A stretch of DNA of 64,000 bases from Paraburkholderia youngii (GTDB lineage Bacteria > Pseudomonadota > Gammaproteobacteria > Burkholderiales > Burkholderiaceae). The stretch is from assembly GCF_013366925.1 (NCBI RefSeq), contig NZ_JAALDK010000002.1:992001-1056000 (forward strand), given 5' to 3'. Below the pieces are notes generated by a model that ran no database searches, had not been told where the DNA came from, and worked only from the letters and a program-made list of their open reading frames with translations. Made by a program: the position numbers and the translations under genes. Positions 1 to 10,007 of this stretch are shown piece by piece (the stretch's first letter is position 1; each line of letters opens with the position of its first letter).

Positions 1-799
<799 letters not shown>

Positions 800-803
<4 letters not shown>

Positions 804-2167
804 GCGCGGCTCCCCGGCGCGTTCAGCGCCTTTTTCATCGTGTCGATCCAGTAGCGGTGCTGCACCGTGTAGAGGCCTTCGTCTTCGGTCTTCACGCCGC
901 TCATCACGGGGTTCAGGCCGATCTTTTGCGCGGCTTCGTCGGCGCCGTCGATCCAGTGCTTCGAACCGCGGCACATGTCGTTCCATTCGACCGCGCGGGC
1001 CGCATAGCCCAACTGGCAGGCGCGGAATTCCTCGAGGTCATCGGGCGTGGCCATGCCGCTCACGTTGAAGAAGTCCTCGTATTGACGGATGCGGCGCGAG
1101 CGCGCTTCGTCGGACTCGCCCTTCGGCGCGATGCAGTAGATCGTCACCTCGGTCTTGTTGACCGACAGCGGCCGCAGCACGCGAATCTGCGAGCCGAACT
1201 GGTCCATCAGATACACGTTCGGGTACAGGCACAGGTTGCGCGAGTTCTGGATCATCCAGTCAGCGCGCTCGGCGCCGCAGCGCGCGGCGAATTCCTCGCG
1301 GCGGCTAAAGTTCGGACGGTCTTCGGGATTCGCCCAGCGCGTCCACAGCAGCATGTGGCCGTGCTCGAACGCGTAGAAGCCACCGCCCTGACGGCCCCAG
1401 CTGCCCGCATCCATCGCGCGGATCTTGTCTTCGCGCGCGTTTTCTTCCTTGCGATGATTGGTCGTCGCCGCGTAGTTCCAGTGCACGGCCGACACGTGAT
1501 AACCGTCCGCGCCGTTTTCCGCGGTCAGCTTCCAGTTGCCTTCATACGTGTAGGTCGACGAGCCGCGCAGCACTTCGAGTCCGTCTTCCGACTGGTCGAC
1601 GATCATGTCGATGATGAGCGCCGCCTCGCCGAGGAACGTCTCCAGCGGCGGCACGTCATCGCTCAGGCTGCCGAACAGGAAGCCGCGATAGTTGCCGAAG
1701 CGCGCGAGCTTCTTCAGATCGTGCGAGCCTTCCTTGTTGAAGCAGTCGGGATAGCCCGCTTCCGACGGGTCTTTGACCTTCAGCAGCTTGCCGCTGTTGT
1801 TGAAAGTCCAGCCGTGGAAGGGGCACGTGTAGGTGGCCTTGTTGCCGCGCTTGTGACGGCACAGCATCGCGCCGCGGTGCGTGCACGAATTGATGAACGC
1901 GTTCAGCTCGCCCTGACGGTTGCGCGCGATCACGACCGGCTGCCGGCCCATGTAGGTCGTGAAATAGTCGTTGTTGTTCGGAATCTGGCTTTCGTGCGCG
2001 AGATAAATCCAGTTGCCCTCGAAAATGTGCTGCATTTCGAGTTCAAACAGACGCTCGTCGGTAAACGCGCTGCGATGCAGGCGGTAATCGCCGCGCTCGC
2101 GGTCTTCGACGAGAAAGTCGTCGATGTTCTTCAATTGTGGAGTGTGATCCGGGTAGATCGGAATCAT
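800..2167 (-). CDS. benA: benzoate 1,2-dioxygenase large (alpha) subunit
   Basis: Catalytic subunit of benzoate dioxygenase (455 residues). The Rieske 2Fe-2S ligands are visible as C95-x-H97 and C115-x2-H118 (SCTHRGAM ... TCPFHGW). The mononuclear iron region follows, with the D-x2-H-x4-H motif in [16 protein letters not shown]. Long stretches such as [20 protein letters not shown] match remembered Acinetobacter BenA almost residue for residue. The start at 2165-2167 follows GGAGACACG and gives MIPIYPD; an open frame continues upstream without a better start. First structural gene of the benABC operon, divergent from the LysR gene at 2615. Expected inducers of such operons are benzoate and cis,cis-muconate. 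Confidence 0.95.
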
Positions 2168-2301
2168 GCGTGTCTCCTGGTGCGGACTGTCGGTATGCGT
2201 GCGAAGCACGCGTGTAGGGAGCGGCCTGCCTGCCGGGAGGCCGGCTGGCCGGTTGGTCTTTCACGTCGGGAAGTGGAGGCGGTGCGCCTCCGGGGGCTGC
2301 G
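2168..2301 (-). promoter_or_regulatory. hairpin-rich benA leader between the small ORF and benA
   Basis: The transcript leader between the 31-codon ORF and benA contains a GGAGGC/GCCTCC stem-loop at 2275-2291 and a GCGTGC/GCACGC stem with a three-base loop at 2197-2211. A GC-rich GGCC-containing segment at about 2237-2253 can pair in several ways. None is followed by a clear U-tract, so a classical terminator is not evident. The arrangement of a translated short ORF followed by stem-loops is what an attenuator would look like, but the function is inference. Confidence 0.35.
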
Positions 2302-2397
2302 TCAGGTCGCGGCGCGCAAGGGCTCGACCTTCGGCACGAGAGGCGGGATATCGGTGGACAACCCTTTCGGCAGGGTTTCGATTTCAGCGTGTTTCAT
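2302..2397 (-). CDS. 31-residue ORF in the benA leader (possible leader peptide)
   Basis: Short ORF of 31 codons starting MKHAEIETLPKG and ending just before 2302. I see it as real because its ATG at 2395-2397 is preceded by an AGGAG with seven-base spacing. It also sits on the sense strand of the ben operon, 134 bases upstream of benA. It is not homologous to anything I recognise and has no membrane segment or cysteine; three prolines and charged residues are evenly spread. It could be a leader peptide, a small regulatory protein or the relic of a lost gene. Confidence 0.5.
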   Translation of the reverse strand: MKHAEIETLPKGLSTDIPPLVPKVEPLRAAT

Positions 2398-2584
2398 TGC
2401 TGCTCCTGAACTCTTTCTAAGTCTTGGATCCCATGCGCGAGGATTTGCCTGCGCCGTCTCCGTGGGGCCGACCGACGCTTCAGACCGGGCCGAGTTGTCA
2501 ATGCTCGGGAGGTATAATTTTGCGGGGCGTCTACGGTAACTGAAGGATAGTTGCACGCCGTTTGCATCGTCCAACACTGATTTA

Positions 2585-2610
2585 GTATCGCGGCGATACT
2601 TAGAAGGTAT
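2585..2610. promoter_or_regulatory. BenM/CatM-type operator
   Basis: The sequence reads GTAT-N7-ATAC-N7-GTAT. The second half (2596-2610) is an exact ATAC-N7-GTAT, the consensus known for the LysR regulators BenM and CatM. The first half (2585-2599) forms a perfect 15-base palindrome sharing the same ATAC. The site ends four bases before the ATG of the LysR gene, so binding should repress that gene while the ben promoter fires in the opposite direction. A TATAAT at 2513-2518 on the plus strand could be the -10 of the regulator gene. Confidence 0.7.
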
Positions 2611-2614
2611 TTTT

Positions 2615-3532
2615 ATGGAATTGCGCCACCTGCGCTACTTCGTGGCCGTTGCCGAGGAATGCAACTTCACCAAGGCCGCCAAACGTCTGCATATTGCGCA
2701 GCCGCCGCTGAGCCGGCAGATCCAGCAGCTCGAAGACACGCTCGGCGTGCAGCTGTTCGAGCGCAACTCGCGGCCGCTGAAGCTGACCGAGGCGGGCCGC
2801 TTTTTCTATTCGCACGCGGTGCAGCTGCTCGCGCAAACGACGGAAATCGAGGCGATGACGCGGCGCGTCGGCAAGATCGAGCGGAGTTTGTCCGTGGGCT
2901 TCGTCGGCTCGACGCTGTACGGCATGCTGCCGAAAATCATCCGGCGCTTTCGTACCGAGAACAGCACCGTCGAGCTGAGCCTGCACGAGATGTCGACGAT
3001 GGATCAGATCAAGGCGCTCAAGGAAGGCCGCATCGACGTCGGCTTCGGCCGCATTCGTCACGAAGACCCGAGCATCCGGCGCGTCGTGCTGCGCGAAGAA
3101 CGGATGATCGTCGCGCTGCCGCTCGGCCATCCGCTGATCGACGCGAAGCCGGTGCTGTCAATGCACGACCTGACCAGCGAAACGCTGATCATCTTTCCGA
3201 AGGCGCCTCGGCCCAGTTACGCGGACCAGGTGCTGGCCGCGTTTCACGATCGCGGGCTGAAGCCGCAGCGGCTCTACGAGACGCGCGAGTTGCAGATCGC
3301 GCTCGGCCTCGTCGCCGCGGGCGAAGGCATCTCGATCGTGCCGGCGAGCGTTTACGGCTTGCAGCGCGGCGACATCGCCTATAAGGACCTCGACGATGAG
3401 AACCTCGTGTCGCCGATCATCATGAGCATGCGCATGCTCGACGAATCCGCCGACATCCAGCGCATGCAGGAACTGATCTACGCGCTGTACAACGAACAGC
3501 ACATGACCTATCTACCGCCTTCGCATCAGTAG
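2615..3532 (+). CDS. LysR-type regulator of benzoate/catechol catabolism (BenM/CatM-like)
   Basis: LysR-family transcription factor of 305 residues. The N-terminal winged helix-turn-helix (residues 1-60, MELRHLRYFVAVAEE ... QPPLSRQIQQLE) and the effector domain both resemble CatM/BenM, for example GRIDVGFGR and ALGLVAAGEGISIVPAS. Proteins of this group respond to cis,cis-muconate and/or benzoate. It is divergent from benA across 447 bases, and a consensus ATAC-N7-GTAT site overlaps its own translation start region, implying autorepression. Whether to call it benM or catM cannot be decided from sequence alone, so no symbol is given. Confidence 0.9.
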   Translation: MELRHLRYFVAVAEECNFTKAAKRLHIAQPPLSRQIQQLEDTLGVQLFERNSRPLKLTEAGRFFYSHAVQLLAQTTEIEAMTRRVGKIERSLSVGFVGSTLYGMLPKIIRRFRTENSTVELSLHEMSTMDQIKALKEGRIDVGFGRIRHEDPSIRRVVLREERMIVALPLGHPLIDAKPVLSMHDLTSETLIIFPKAPRPSYADQVLAAFHDRGLKPQRLYETRELQIALGLVAAGEGISIVPASVYGLQRGDIAYKDLDDENLVSPIIMSMRMLDESADIQRMQELIYALYNEQHMTYLPPSHQ

Positions 3533-3810
3533 CGCGGTTCGCGGCTAGACGTCCATGCGGCCGTCGCCGGAACGAAGTTGTATGGACAAGCTCGACACCA
3601 CGGTATAGACCGCGGGTATACGCGAAAATTCTGGCTGAGCCCGCGGCCTTTCAATCAGCCTTAAAAGCTTGTCTGTAAAGGCCTTTGCTCCTATTTTCGG
3701 TCTCCCCTCCTGGGTGCGCGTAAGCACTAACCCTGATTGCCGCTCATCGGCCGTACGGGATAATTTGTCTATACAACATCGCACTCGTTGCATCCCTCCC
3801 GGAGACTTTG
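3533..3810. promoter_or_regulatory. hisJ promoter region with HutC-like operator boxes
   Basis: No gene is visible here. Two inverted repeats of the form TTGTnTnnACAA occur: TTGTATGGACAA at 3578-3589 and TTGTCTATACAA at 3765-3776. A degenerate third copy, TTGTCTGTAAAG, lies at 3669-3680. The shape resembles operators of GntR/HutC-type repressors of histidine utilisation, as I remember them. The proximal box lies 35 bases before the hisJ start codon, where it could block transcription. A GGTATAGACCGCGGGTATAC repeat also lies at about 3600-3619. Confidence 0.5.
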
Positions 3811-4584
3811 ATGAAGAAACTTGCCTTGTCCCTCGCCCTCGCGCTCGCTGCCACCGGCGCTTTCGCCAAAGATTGGTCCACAGTCCGCTTCGGCGTGGAT
3901 GCGAGCTATGCGCCGTTCGAATCGAAAGCGACCGATGGCAAGCTGGTCGGCTTCGACGTCGATCTCGGCACCGAAATCTGCCGTCGTCTGAATGCGAAGT
4001 GCGTGTGGGTCGAGCAGGACTTCGACAGCATGATTCCGGCACTGAAGGCGAAGAAGTTCGACGGCGTGCTGTCGTCGATGTCGATGACGCCGAAACGTGC
4101 TGAACAGATCGCTTTCTCGTCGAAGCTGTTCAACACGCCGACGCGACTCGTCGCGAAGAAGGGCTCGGGTATCGTGCCGACCGCCGACTCGCTGAAGGGC
4201 AAGACGGTGGGCGTCGAACAGGGCACGATCCAGGAAACCTACGCGAAGACCTATTGGGAGGCGAAGGGCGTAAAGGTCGTGCCGTACCAGAACCAGGACG
4301 CGGTCTACACCGACCTGCAGTCGGGCCGTCTGGACGCAGCGTTGCAGGACGCGGTGCAGGCTGACCAGGGCTTCCTGAAGACGCCGCGCGGCGCAGGCTT
4401 CGCCTTCGTCGGCCAGAACATCGACGATCCGAAGATCCTCGGCAACGGCGCGGGCATCGGCATGCGCAAGGAAGACGAAGATCTGAAGATCAAGGTCGAC
4501 AAGGCGATCGCCGACATGATCAAGGACGGCACGTACAAGAAGATCGAGCAGAAGTACTTCGACTTCGACGTGTACGGCGGCTAA
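3811..4584 (+). CDS. hisJ: basic amino acid ABC transporter, periplasmic binding protein (ArgT/HisJ-like)
   Basis: Periplasmic solute-binding protein of 257 residues for lysine, arginine, ornithine or histidine. It has a signal peptide (residues 1-20, cleavage near GAFA-KDW) and the SBP_bac_3 fold. Family motifs are FGVDASYAPFESK, LVGFDVDLGTEICRR and a C-terminal DGTYKKIEQKYF typical of ArgT/HisJ. The ATG at 3811 is chosen over the TTG at 3808 because it has a GGAG seven bases upstream. It is the first gene of a four-gene importer. Symbol by operon similarity; ligand preference cannot be read from sequence. Confidence 0.88.
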   Translation: MKKLALSLALALAATGAFAKDWSTVRFGVDASYAPFESKATDGKLVGFDVDLGTEICRRLNAKCVWVEQDFDSMIPALKAKKFDGVLSSMSMTPKRAEQIAFSSKLFNTPTRLVAKKGSGIVPTADSLKGKTVGVEQGTIQETYAKTYWEAKGVKVVPYQNQDAVYTDLQSGRLDAALQDAVQADQGFLKTPRGAGFAFVGQNIDDPKILGNGAGIGMRKEDEDLKIKVDKAIADMIKDGTYKKIEQKYFDFDVYGG

Positions 4585-4673
4585 GCCCGCGCACAACATC
4601 ACGGGCCCGCTCCACCCGATCGCCAGGCCCCGCGCGCATGCGCGCGGGTCGCTCCTTCAACAAGGACACTCCC

Positions 4674-5363
4674 ATGCTGTTTCAAGGCTTCGGTCCGCTG
4701 CTCCTCGCGGGCACGTGGGTAACCATCAAGCTCGCGGTGCTGTCGCTCGCGGCGTCGTTCGCGCTGGGACTTCTCGGCGCGGCCGCAAAGCTGTCGACCA
4801 ACCGCGTGCTTTTGCGCATCGGCACGATGTACACGACGCTGATCCGCGCCGTGCCCGACCTCGTGCTGATGCTGTTGCTGTTCTACAGCATCCAGATCTG
4901 GCTCAATGAGCTGACCGACATGTTCAGCATGGAGCAGATCGACATCGATCCGTTTCTCGCCGGCGTGATCACGCTGGGCTTCATTTACGGCGCGTACTTC
5001 ACCGAAACCTTCCGCGGCGCGTTTCTGTCGGTGCCGCGTGGGCAGATCGAAGCGGGCTTCGCGTACGGCATGAGCGCGCGCCGAGTGTTCACCCGCATTC
5101 TGTTCCCGCAGATGATGCGCTTCGCGCTGCCCGGCATCGGCAACAACTGGCAGGTGCTCGTGAAGGCCACCGCGCTCGTATCGATCATCGGTCTCGCGGA
5201 CGTCGTGAAGGCATCGCAGGACGCCGGCAAGAGCACCCAGTCGTTCTTCTTCTTCACGCTGGCGACCGGCGCCATCTACCTCGCCATCACCACCATTTCG
5301 AATCTGATATTGATCCGCCTCGAGAAGCGCTACTCGATCGGCGTACGGAGGGCCGCGCTGTGA
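4674..5363 (+). CDS. hisQ: histidine/lysine/arginine/ornithine ABC transporter permease HisQ
   Basis: Inner-membrane permease of 229 residues with about five hydrophobic segments. The EAA loop lies in the second half (GQIEAGFAYGMSARRVFTRILFPQ), where the ATPase docks. The start at 4674 (MLFQGFGPLLL) follows AAGGA; the in-frame ATG upstream lacks such a site and would add a charged tail. The gene follows hisJ by 89 bases and overlaps hisM by four bases, so the transporter subunits are made together. Confidence 0.9.
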   Translation: MLFQGFGPLLLAGTWVTIKLAVLSLAASFALGLLGAAAKLSTNRVLLRIGTMYTTLIRAVPDLVLMLLLFYSIQIWLNELTDMFSMEQIDIDPFLAGVITLGFIYGAYFTETFRGAFLSVPRGQIEAGFAYGMSARRVFTRILFPQMMRFALPGIGNNWQVLVKATALVSIIGLADVVKASQDAGKSTQSFFFFTLATGAIYLAITTISNLILIRLEKRYSIGVRRAAL

Positions 5364-6073
5364 TCGAACTGATTCGTCAATACTGGCAGAACTACATTTT
5401 CACGGATGGCTTCAACTACACCGGCCTCGTCATCACGCTGTGGTTGCTGGTTGCATCGATCGTGCTGGGTTTCGTGCTGGCCGTGCCGCTCGCGATCGCC
5501 CGCGCGTCGCGCAACCGTTACATCTGCGGGCCCGTCTGGCTTTTCACCTACGTGTTTCGCGGCACGCCGTTGTACGTTCAACTGCTGCTGATCTACACGG
5601 GGCTCTACAGTCTGCATTTCGTCCATTCGCACGCGATGCTCGACAGCTTCTTTCGCAATGCGATGAACTGCACGCTGCTCGCGTTCGCGCTGAACGAATG
5701 CGCGTACGCCACCGAGATCTTCGCGGGCGCGATCCGCGAGACCTCGCACGGTGAGATCGAGGCGGCCCAGGCTTACGGCATGTCGAAGTTCAAGCTGTAT
5801 ACGCGCATCATCCTGCCGTCGGCACTGCGCCGGGCCCTCCCCTCGTACAGCAACGAGGTGATTCTGATGCTGCACGCGACCACGCTCGCGTTCACAGCGA
5901 CCGTCCCCGACATTCTGAAAGTAGCGCGCGACGTCAACTCCGCGACCTACGCGACGTTCCAGGCGTACGGCATCGCGGCGATCCTGTATGCGGCGATCGT
6001 GTTCGCGCTGATCTGGGGCTTCCGCAAGATGGAAATCCGTTTGCTGGCTTATCTGAAACCGCAAGGGCATTAA
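5360..6073 (+). CDS. hisM: histidine/lysine/arginine/ornithine ABC transporter permease HisM
   Basis: Second membrane subunit of the importer (237 residues), forming a heterodimer with HisQ. Residues around FTYVFRGTPLYVQLLLIYTGLY match the HisM/GlnP family. The EAA loop is at GEIEAAQAYGMSKFKLYTRIILPS. It starts with GTG at 5360, whose GTGA overlaps the hisQ stop, a coupled arrangement. No ribosome binding site of its own is needed or obvious. Confidence 0.9.
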   Translation: MIELIRQYWQNYIFTDGFNYTGLVITLWLLVASIVLGFVLAVPLAIARASRNRYICGPVWLFTYVFRGTPLYVQLLLIYTGLYSLHFVHSHAMLDSFFRNAMNCTLLAFALNECAYATEIFAGAIRETSHGEIEAAQAYGMSKFKLYTRIILPSALRRALPSYSNEVILMLHATTLAFTATVPDILKVARDVNSATYATFQAYGIAAILYAAIVFALIWGFRKMEIRLLAYLKPQGH

Positions 6074-6105
6074 AGCGCATTCGCGCCATGATGGAGCATA
6101 CGAGC

Positions 6106-6873
6106 ATGTACAAGCTGACAGTCGACGACCTGCACAAGAAGTTCGGCGACAACGAGGTATTGAAGGGCGTCTCGCTGAAGGCGAAGGCGGGCGACGTGAT
6201 TAGCCTCATCGGGTCGAGCGGCTCCGGGAAAAGCACCTTCCTGCGGTGCATCAACTTTCTCGAATCGCCGTGCTCCGGGCGCATCACGCTGAACGGCGAG
6301 GAGATCAACACGAGCAGGGACCGCAACGGCTCGCTACGCGTGACCCATCCGAAGCAGTTGCAAACGATGCGCACGCGTTTGTCGATGGTGTTCCAGCATT
6401 TCAACTTGTGGGCGCATATGACGGTGCTCGAGAACATCATCGAGGCGCCGATCAGCGTGCTGGGATTGAGCCGCGCCGAAGCCGAGGAACGCGCTCGCAA
6501 GTATCTGACCAAGGTCGGTTTGCCGGCCAGCACGGAGAAAAAATATCCGTCGCATCTGTCGGGCGGTCAGCAGCAGCGCGTCGCGATTGCCCGCGCGCTC
6601 GCGATGGAGCCGGAAGTGATGCTGTTCGACGAACCGACTTCGGCGCTCGATCCCGAGCTCGTCGGCGAAGTGCTGCGGGTGATGCAGGCGCTCGCCGAAG
6701 AAGGCCGCACGATGATCGTCGTCACGCACGAAATGAGCTTTGCGCGCAACGTGTCGAATCATGTCGTGTTCCTGCACAAGGGCAAGATCGAGGAGCAAGG
6801 GCATCCGCATCAGGTGCTGACGAATCCGCGTAGCGAGCGATTGCAGCAGTTTCTGGCGGGGCGGTTGAAGTAG
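6106..6873 (+). CDS. hisP: histidine/lysine/arginine/ornithine ABC transporter ATPase HisP
   Basis: ATP-binding subunit that powers the HisQM channel (255 residues). Walker A is GSSGSGKST, the signature motif LSGGQQQR, and Walker B VMLFDEPTSALD followed by the H-loop TH. The long insertion NTSRDRNGSLRVTHPKQLQ and FQHFNLWAHMTVLEN are typical of HisP rather than of GlnQ. The start at 6106 is preferred because a GGAG lies nine bases upstream; an ATG at 6088 in the same frame would add six residues. Last gene of hisJQMP. Confidence 0.9.
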   Translation: MYKLTVDDLHKKFGDNEVLKGVSLKAKAGDVISLIGSSGSGKSTFLRCINFLESPCSGRITLNGEEINTSRDRNGSLRVTHPKQLQTMRTRLSMVFQHFNLWAHMTVLENIIEAPISVLGLSRAEAEERARKYLTKVGLPASTEKKYPSHLSGGQQQRVAIARALAMEPEVMLFDEPTSALDPELVGEVLRVMQALAEEGRTMIVVTHEMSFARNVSNHVVFLHKGKIEEQGHPHQVLTNPRSERLQQFLAGRLK

Positions 6874-6944
6874 CGGCGGCAGAGTATGGCGCGTGGTTCA
6901 GTCTCGTGCCTTAGCCCGAATCATCCGCGGAACGACTGCGCCAC

Positions 6945-7334
6945 TCACCAGATTGCCCCCGCGTAGGAGAACTCGCGCAATCGCGCGTCGGGCGTGATCA
7001 GCGTGCCGCCAAGCGCCATCGCCGTGGATGCGATCAGCCGCTGATGCGACGTGAGCGTGGTGGGCAGCGCCGCGGCCTGGACGGCGATCGCCATATCGAC
7101 CGGCACCACGCGCAGGCCCTCGACCGACGCCAAGGTCGACAACCAGCGCCGTGTATCGACACACAGTTTGAGCCGGCCATCCTCGACGTATTCCGCTACC
7201 TCGAGGACGCTAATCATCGAAATGGCGATTTCGCCCGCATTCATTTCGCGGTCGATCGCCTTGCGAGCCGTGACGCTCAGCTTGTCGTGAGCGCTCAGCC
7301 ACATGATCAGCGCAGCGGTATCGAGCACAATCAT
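6945..7334 (-). CDS. PIN-domain toxin (VapC-like ribonuclease)
   Basis: Small PIN-domain protein of 129 residues, the expected nuclease toxin of a type II toxin-antitoxin pair. The first acidic residue is in MIVLDTAAL, the second in ISVLEVAE, and a late one in TLITPDARL. The segment where most relatives have D-x2-D-R reads LTSHQRLIASTA, so one conserved aspartate appears replaced. The ATG at 7332-7334 overlaps the antitoxin TGA (ATGA). The longer open frame starting 9 codons upstream lacks support. Target RNA cannot be predicted. Confidence 0.8.
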   Translation of the reverse strand: MIVLDTAALIMWLSAHDKLSVTARKAIDREMNAGEIAISMISVLEVAEYVEDGRLKLCVDTRRWLSTLASVEGLRVVPVDMAIAVQAAALPTTLTSHQRLIASTAMALGGTLITPDARLREFSYAGAIW

Positions 7335-7564
7335 CGAGCCCTCGCCGATCGCGCAGTGCAATCAGGTGCCGGTTCGGGATCGAACGAGGCGATCCCGGAC
7401 CGAAGCACGTCGAGCGGATTCCTGTGGCCAGCGGTGTAGCGTCGAATCTCGATGGTAGGTTTGCCGTGGTCGGTGACAACCACACTGCCCCCTAGTGTTT
7501 CCACTTGCCGGAACAGTTCGCAAGCCTTTGCCTTGAACAGCGCTTTTGAAATCTGTCGTTCCAT
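7331..7564 (-). CDS. Phd/YefM-like antitoxin
   Basis: Antitoxin partner of the PIN protein, 77 residues from the ATG at 7562-7564. The N-terminal part (ISKALFKAKACELFRQVETLGGSVVVTDHGKPTIEIR) is the DNA-binding Phd/YefM fold, which normally represses its own operon. The C-terminal half, rich in Pro and Arg, would wrap the toxin. The antitoxin precedes the toxin with a four-base overlap, the standard order. A TTG at 7580-7582 in the same frame is an alternative start adding six residues. The pair lies downstream of the alpha-xylosidase gene and is probably independent of it. Confidence 0.82.
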   Translation of the reverse strand: MERQISKALFKAKACELFRQVETLGGSVVVTDHGKPTIEIRRYTAGHRNPLDVLRSGIASFDPEPAPDCTARSARAR

Positions 7565-7619
7565 TTTTTCTACCCATTTCAATACGGGCAGTCAGGCCCG
7601 CAGCTGGTCTCCGCTCCGT

Positions 7620-9944
7620 TCACAGGTGCACCGTGTGTTCGCCGTCTCCCTCCGGCAAGACGAGGATCACGCCTGACTCGTGTGACCGCACCTCGAGGCC
7701 GCCGGCGTCGCGCAACGCCGGCCACTGCCGTAAGAGCAGCGGCAATCTCGCTTTGACGCCGTGACTGCGAATCCGCAGGGTATGGTCGCCGCGCGTCACG
7801 CTCACGCTCGTCACCGCCGCACCGTCCGGGCCGCGCAACGTCACGCTCGCCGATTTGCCGGAATCCAGCTCGAACAGGTGCAGTTCGCTGCGCAACGCAT
7901 AGTCGTAATCGGGCCGCTGGTTCTCGGTCCCGATCGCGAGCAGCGTATTCGGCCGCACGTACAATGGCAGGCTCAGAAAGCCGTGCCGCTCGCGCACCCA
8001 CCTGCCGCCCTCGACCTGCGCGCCGGTGAACAGATGAGTCCAGCGCCCCGCCGGCAGCCAGAAGTCCACGTCGCCCGTGGCATTGAATACCGGCGCCACC
8101 AGCAGCGCGTCGCCGAGCAGATACTGGCGGTCCAGATGGTCGCAGGTCGGGTCGTCGGGAAACTCCAGCAGCATCGCACGCAACACCGGCGTACCGTGAT
8201 CGACGGCCTGTTGCGCGGCGTCGAACAGGTACGGCATCAGGCGCGACTTCCATTCGGTGAAATGGCGCACCACGTCCACCGCTTCTTCGTCGAACAGCCA
8301 TGGGACGCGGTACGACTTGCTGCCGTGCAGGCGGCTGTGACTCGACAGCAGCCCGAATGCGCACCAGCGCTTGTAGACGTCGGCGGGCGCGGTGTGCTCG
8401 AAGCCGCCGATGTCGTGGCTCCAGAAGCCAAAGCCGCTCAGACCCAGCGACAGGCCGCCGCGCAGGGTCTCGGCCATCGACTCGTAGGTCGCGCTGCAGT
8501 CGCCGCCCCAGTGCACGGGCAACTGCTGGCTGCCCACGGTCCCCGAGCGTGCGAACACCACCGCCTCGCCGTCGCCGCGCACCTCGCGCAACACGTCGAA
8601 CACCACCTTGTTGTACAGGTAGCTGTAGAAGTTGTGCATCTTCTGCGGGTCGGAGCCGTCGTGATAGACCACGTCGGTCGGAATGCGCTCGCCGAAGTCC
8701 GTCTTGAAGCAGTCGACGCCCATCTCCAGCAGTCGCCGCAAGTGGCCCGCGTACCATTGCGCCGCGGCGGGGTTCGTGAAGTCGACGATGCCTTGGCCGG
8801 GCTGCCAGCGGTTCCACTGCCAGACGTCGCCGTTCGGCTTGCGCAGCAGGTAGCCCTTCGCGACGCCCTCGGCAAAGAGCGGCGACGGCTGCGCGATATA
8901 CGGATTGATCCACAGGCAGATCTTCAGTCCGCGCGCCTTCAGCCGCGCCAGCATGCCCTGCGGGTCCGGGAAGGTCTCGCGGTTCCACTCGAAATCGCAC
9001 CAGTGGAAGGCCTTCATCCAGAAGCAGTCGAAGTGAAACACGTGCAGCGGAATGCCGCGTTCGGCCATGCCGTCGATGAAGTGGTTCACCGTGGCTTCGT
9101 CGTAATTCGTCGTGAAGGACGTGGTGAGCCACAGGCCGAACGACCACGCGGGCGGCAGCACCGGCCGCCCGGTCAGTTGCGTGAAACGCTCGAGCACGGC
9201 TTTCGGCGTGGGACCGTCGATCACGTAGTATTCGAGCCGCTCTCCGGCGACGCTGAACTGTACCTTCGCGACCTTCTCGCTCGCCACTTCGAACGACACG
9301 TTCTCCGGGTGATTCACCAGCACGCCGTAGCCGCGATTGGTCAGGTAGAACGGCACGTTCTTGTACGCCTGGTGGGTGCCGGTGCCGCCGTCGCGGTTCC
9401 AGCTCTCCACGACCTGGCCGTTCTTCACGAATGCGGTGAAGCGTTCGCCGAGGCCATAGACGTTTTCGCCGACGCCCACATCGAGCCGGTCGAACATGAA
9501 CGCGGCGCCGTGCTGGTTTGCATCGTGGACCTGGCCGCTCGCGCGAAAGCCACTGCCGGTGATGCGCTCGCCGTCACGCAGGAAATCGACCGACCAGTCG
9601 CCCGACTTGACGACGCGCACCGTCAGCGAGCCGCTGGTGAGGCTCGCCTCGGTCTCGGTGTTGCGGGTTACGACGGCCCCAGGCTCGCGGTTGAGCGCGA
9701 AATGCGGGCCGCGGTCGAGCGCGCCGGAAAAGTGCTCGATGCGCACACCAATCACGCCGCTTTGCGGCGCAAAGAAGCGCCATGTAAAGAGCCCGGTATC
9801 GAGCTGCCGTTCGCGGTTCGATACATCGCGCGGCGCCACGCGCACGTGCAGTTCGTCGCCGACGATCTCCACGCTGTGCGGTGCGGCCGAATACGACACG
9901 TTCAGGCCGTCGCGGATCAACCAGTTGCCATCGCTGATTTTCAT
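7620..9944 (-). CDS. yicI: alpha-xylosidase, glycoside hydrolase family 31 (YicI-like)
   Basis: Cytoplasmic exo-enzyme that removes alpha-linked xylose from the non-reducing end of short glycosides. At 774 residues it is nearly the same length as E. coli YicI. The nucleophile sits in KTDFGERIP at D416 and the acid/base in HWGGDCS at D482, which are the YicI positions as I remember them. No signal peptide is visible, so the substrate must be imported, consistent with the ABC importer genes directly upstream. Ribosome binding site before the ATG at 9942-9944 is weak. Closely related alpha-glucosidase activity is possible, but KTDFGERIP favours alpha-xylosidase. Confidence 0.92.
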   Translation of the reverse strand: MKISDGNWLIRDGLNVSYSAAPHSVEIVGDELHVRVAPRDVSNRERQLDTGLFTWRFFAPQSGVIGVRIEHFSGALDRGPHFALNREPGAVVTRNTETEASLTSGSLTVRVVKSGDWSVDFLRDGERITGSGFRASGQVHDANQHGAAFMFDRLDVGVGENVYGLGERFTAFVKNGQVVESWNRDGGTGTHQAYKNVPFYLTNRGYGVLVNHPENVSFEVASEKVAKVQFSVAGERLEYYVIDGPTPKAVLERFTQLTGRPVLPPAWSFGLWLTTSFTTNYDEATVNHFIDGMAERGIPLHVFHFDCFWMKAFHWCDFEWNRETFPDPQGMLARLKARGLKICLWINPYIAQPSPLFAEGVAKGYLLRKPNGDVWQWNRWQPGQGIVDFTNPAAAQWYAGHLRRLLEMGVDCFKTDFGERIPTDVVYHDGSDPQKMHNFYSYLYNKVVFDVLREVRGDGEAVVFARSGTVGSQQLPVHWGGDCSATYESMAETLRGGLSLGLSGFGFWSHDIGGFEHTAPADVYKRWCAFGLLSSHSRLHGSKSYRVPWLFDEEAVDVVRHFTEWKSRLMPYLFDAAQQAVDHGTPVLRAMLLEFPDDPTCDHLDRQYLLGDALLVAPVFNATGDVDFWLPAGRWTHLFTGAQVEGGRWVRERHGFLSLPLYVRPNTLLAIGTENQRPDYDYALRSELHLFELDSGKSASVTLRGPDGAAVTSVSVTRGDHTLRIRSHGVKARLPLLLRQWPALRDAGGLEVRSHESGVILVLPEGDGEHTVHL

Positions 9945-10007
9945 TTATACGTTCTCGAAAGGTATTCATTGCCGGTTCCGCTCGATCGCGGAACGCTTGC
10001 TGCTCGC

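Noticed and set aside
2495..2518. TTGTCA ... TATAAT as a sigma-70 promoter on the plus strand
   Set aside because: The spacing is only 12 bases, too short for a standard promoter; only the -10-like TATAAT is mentioned.
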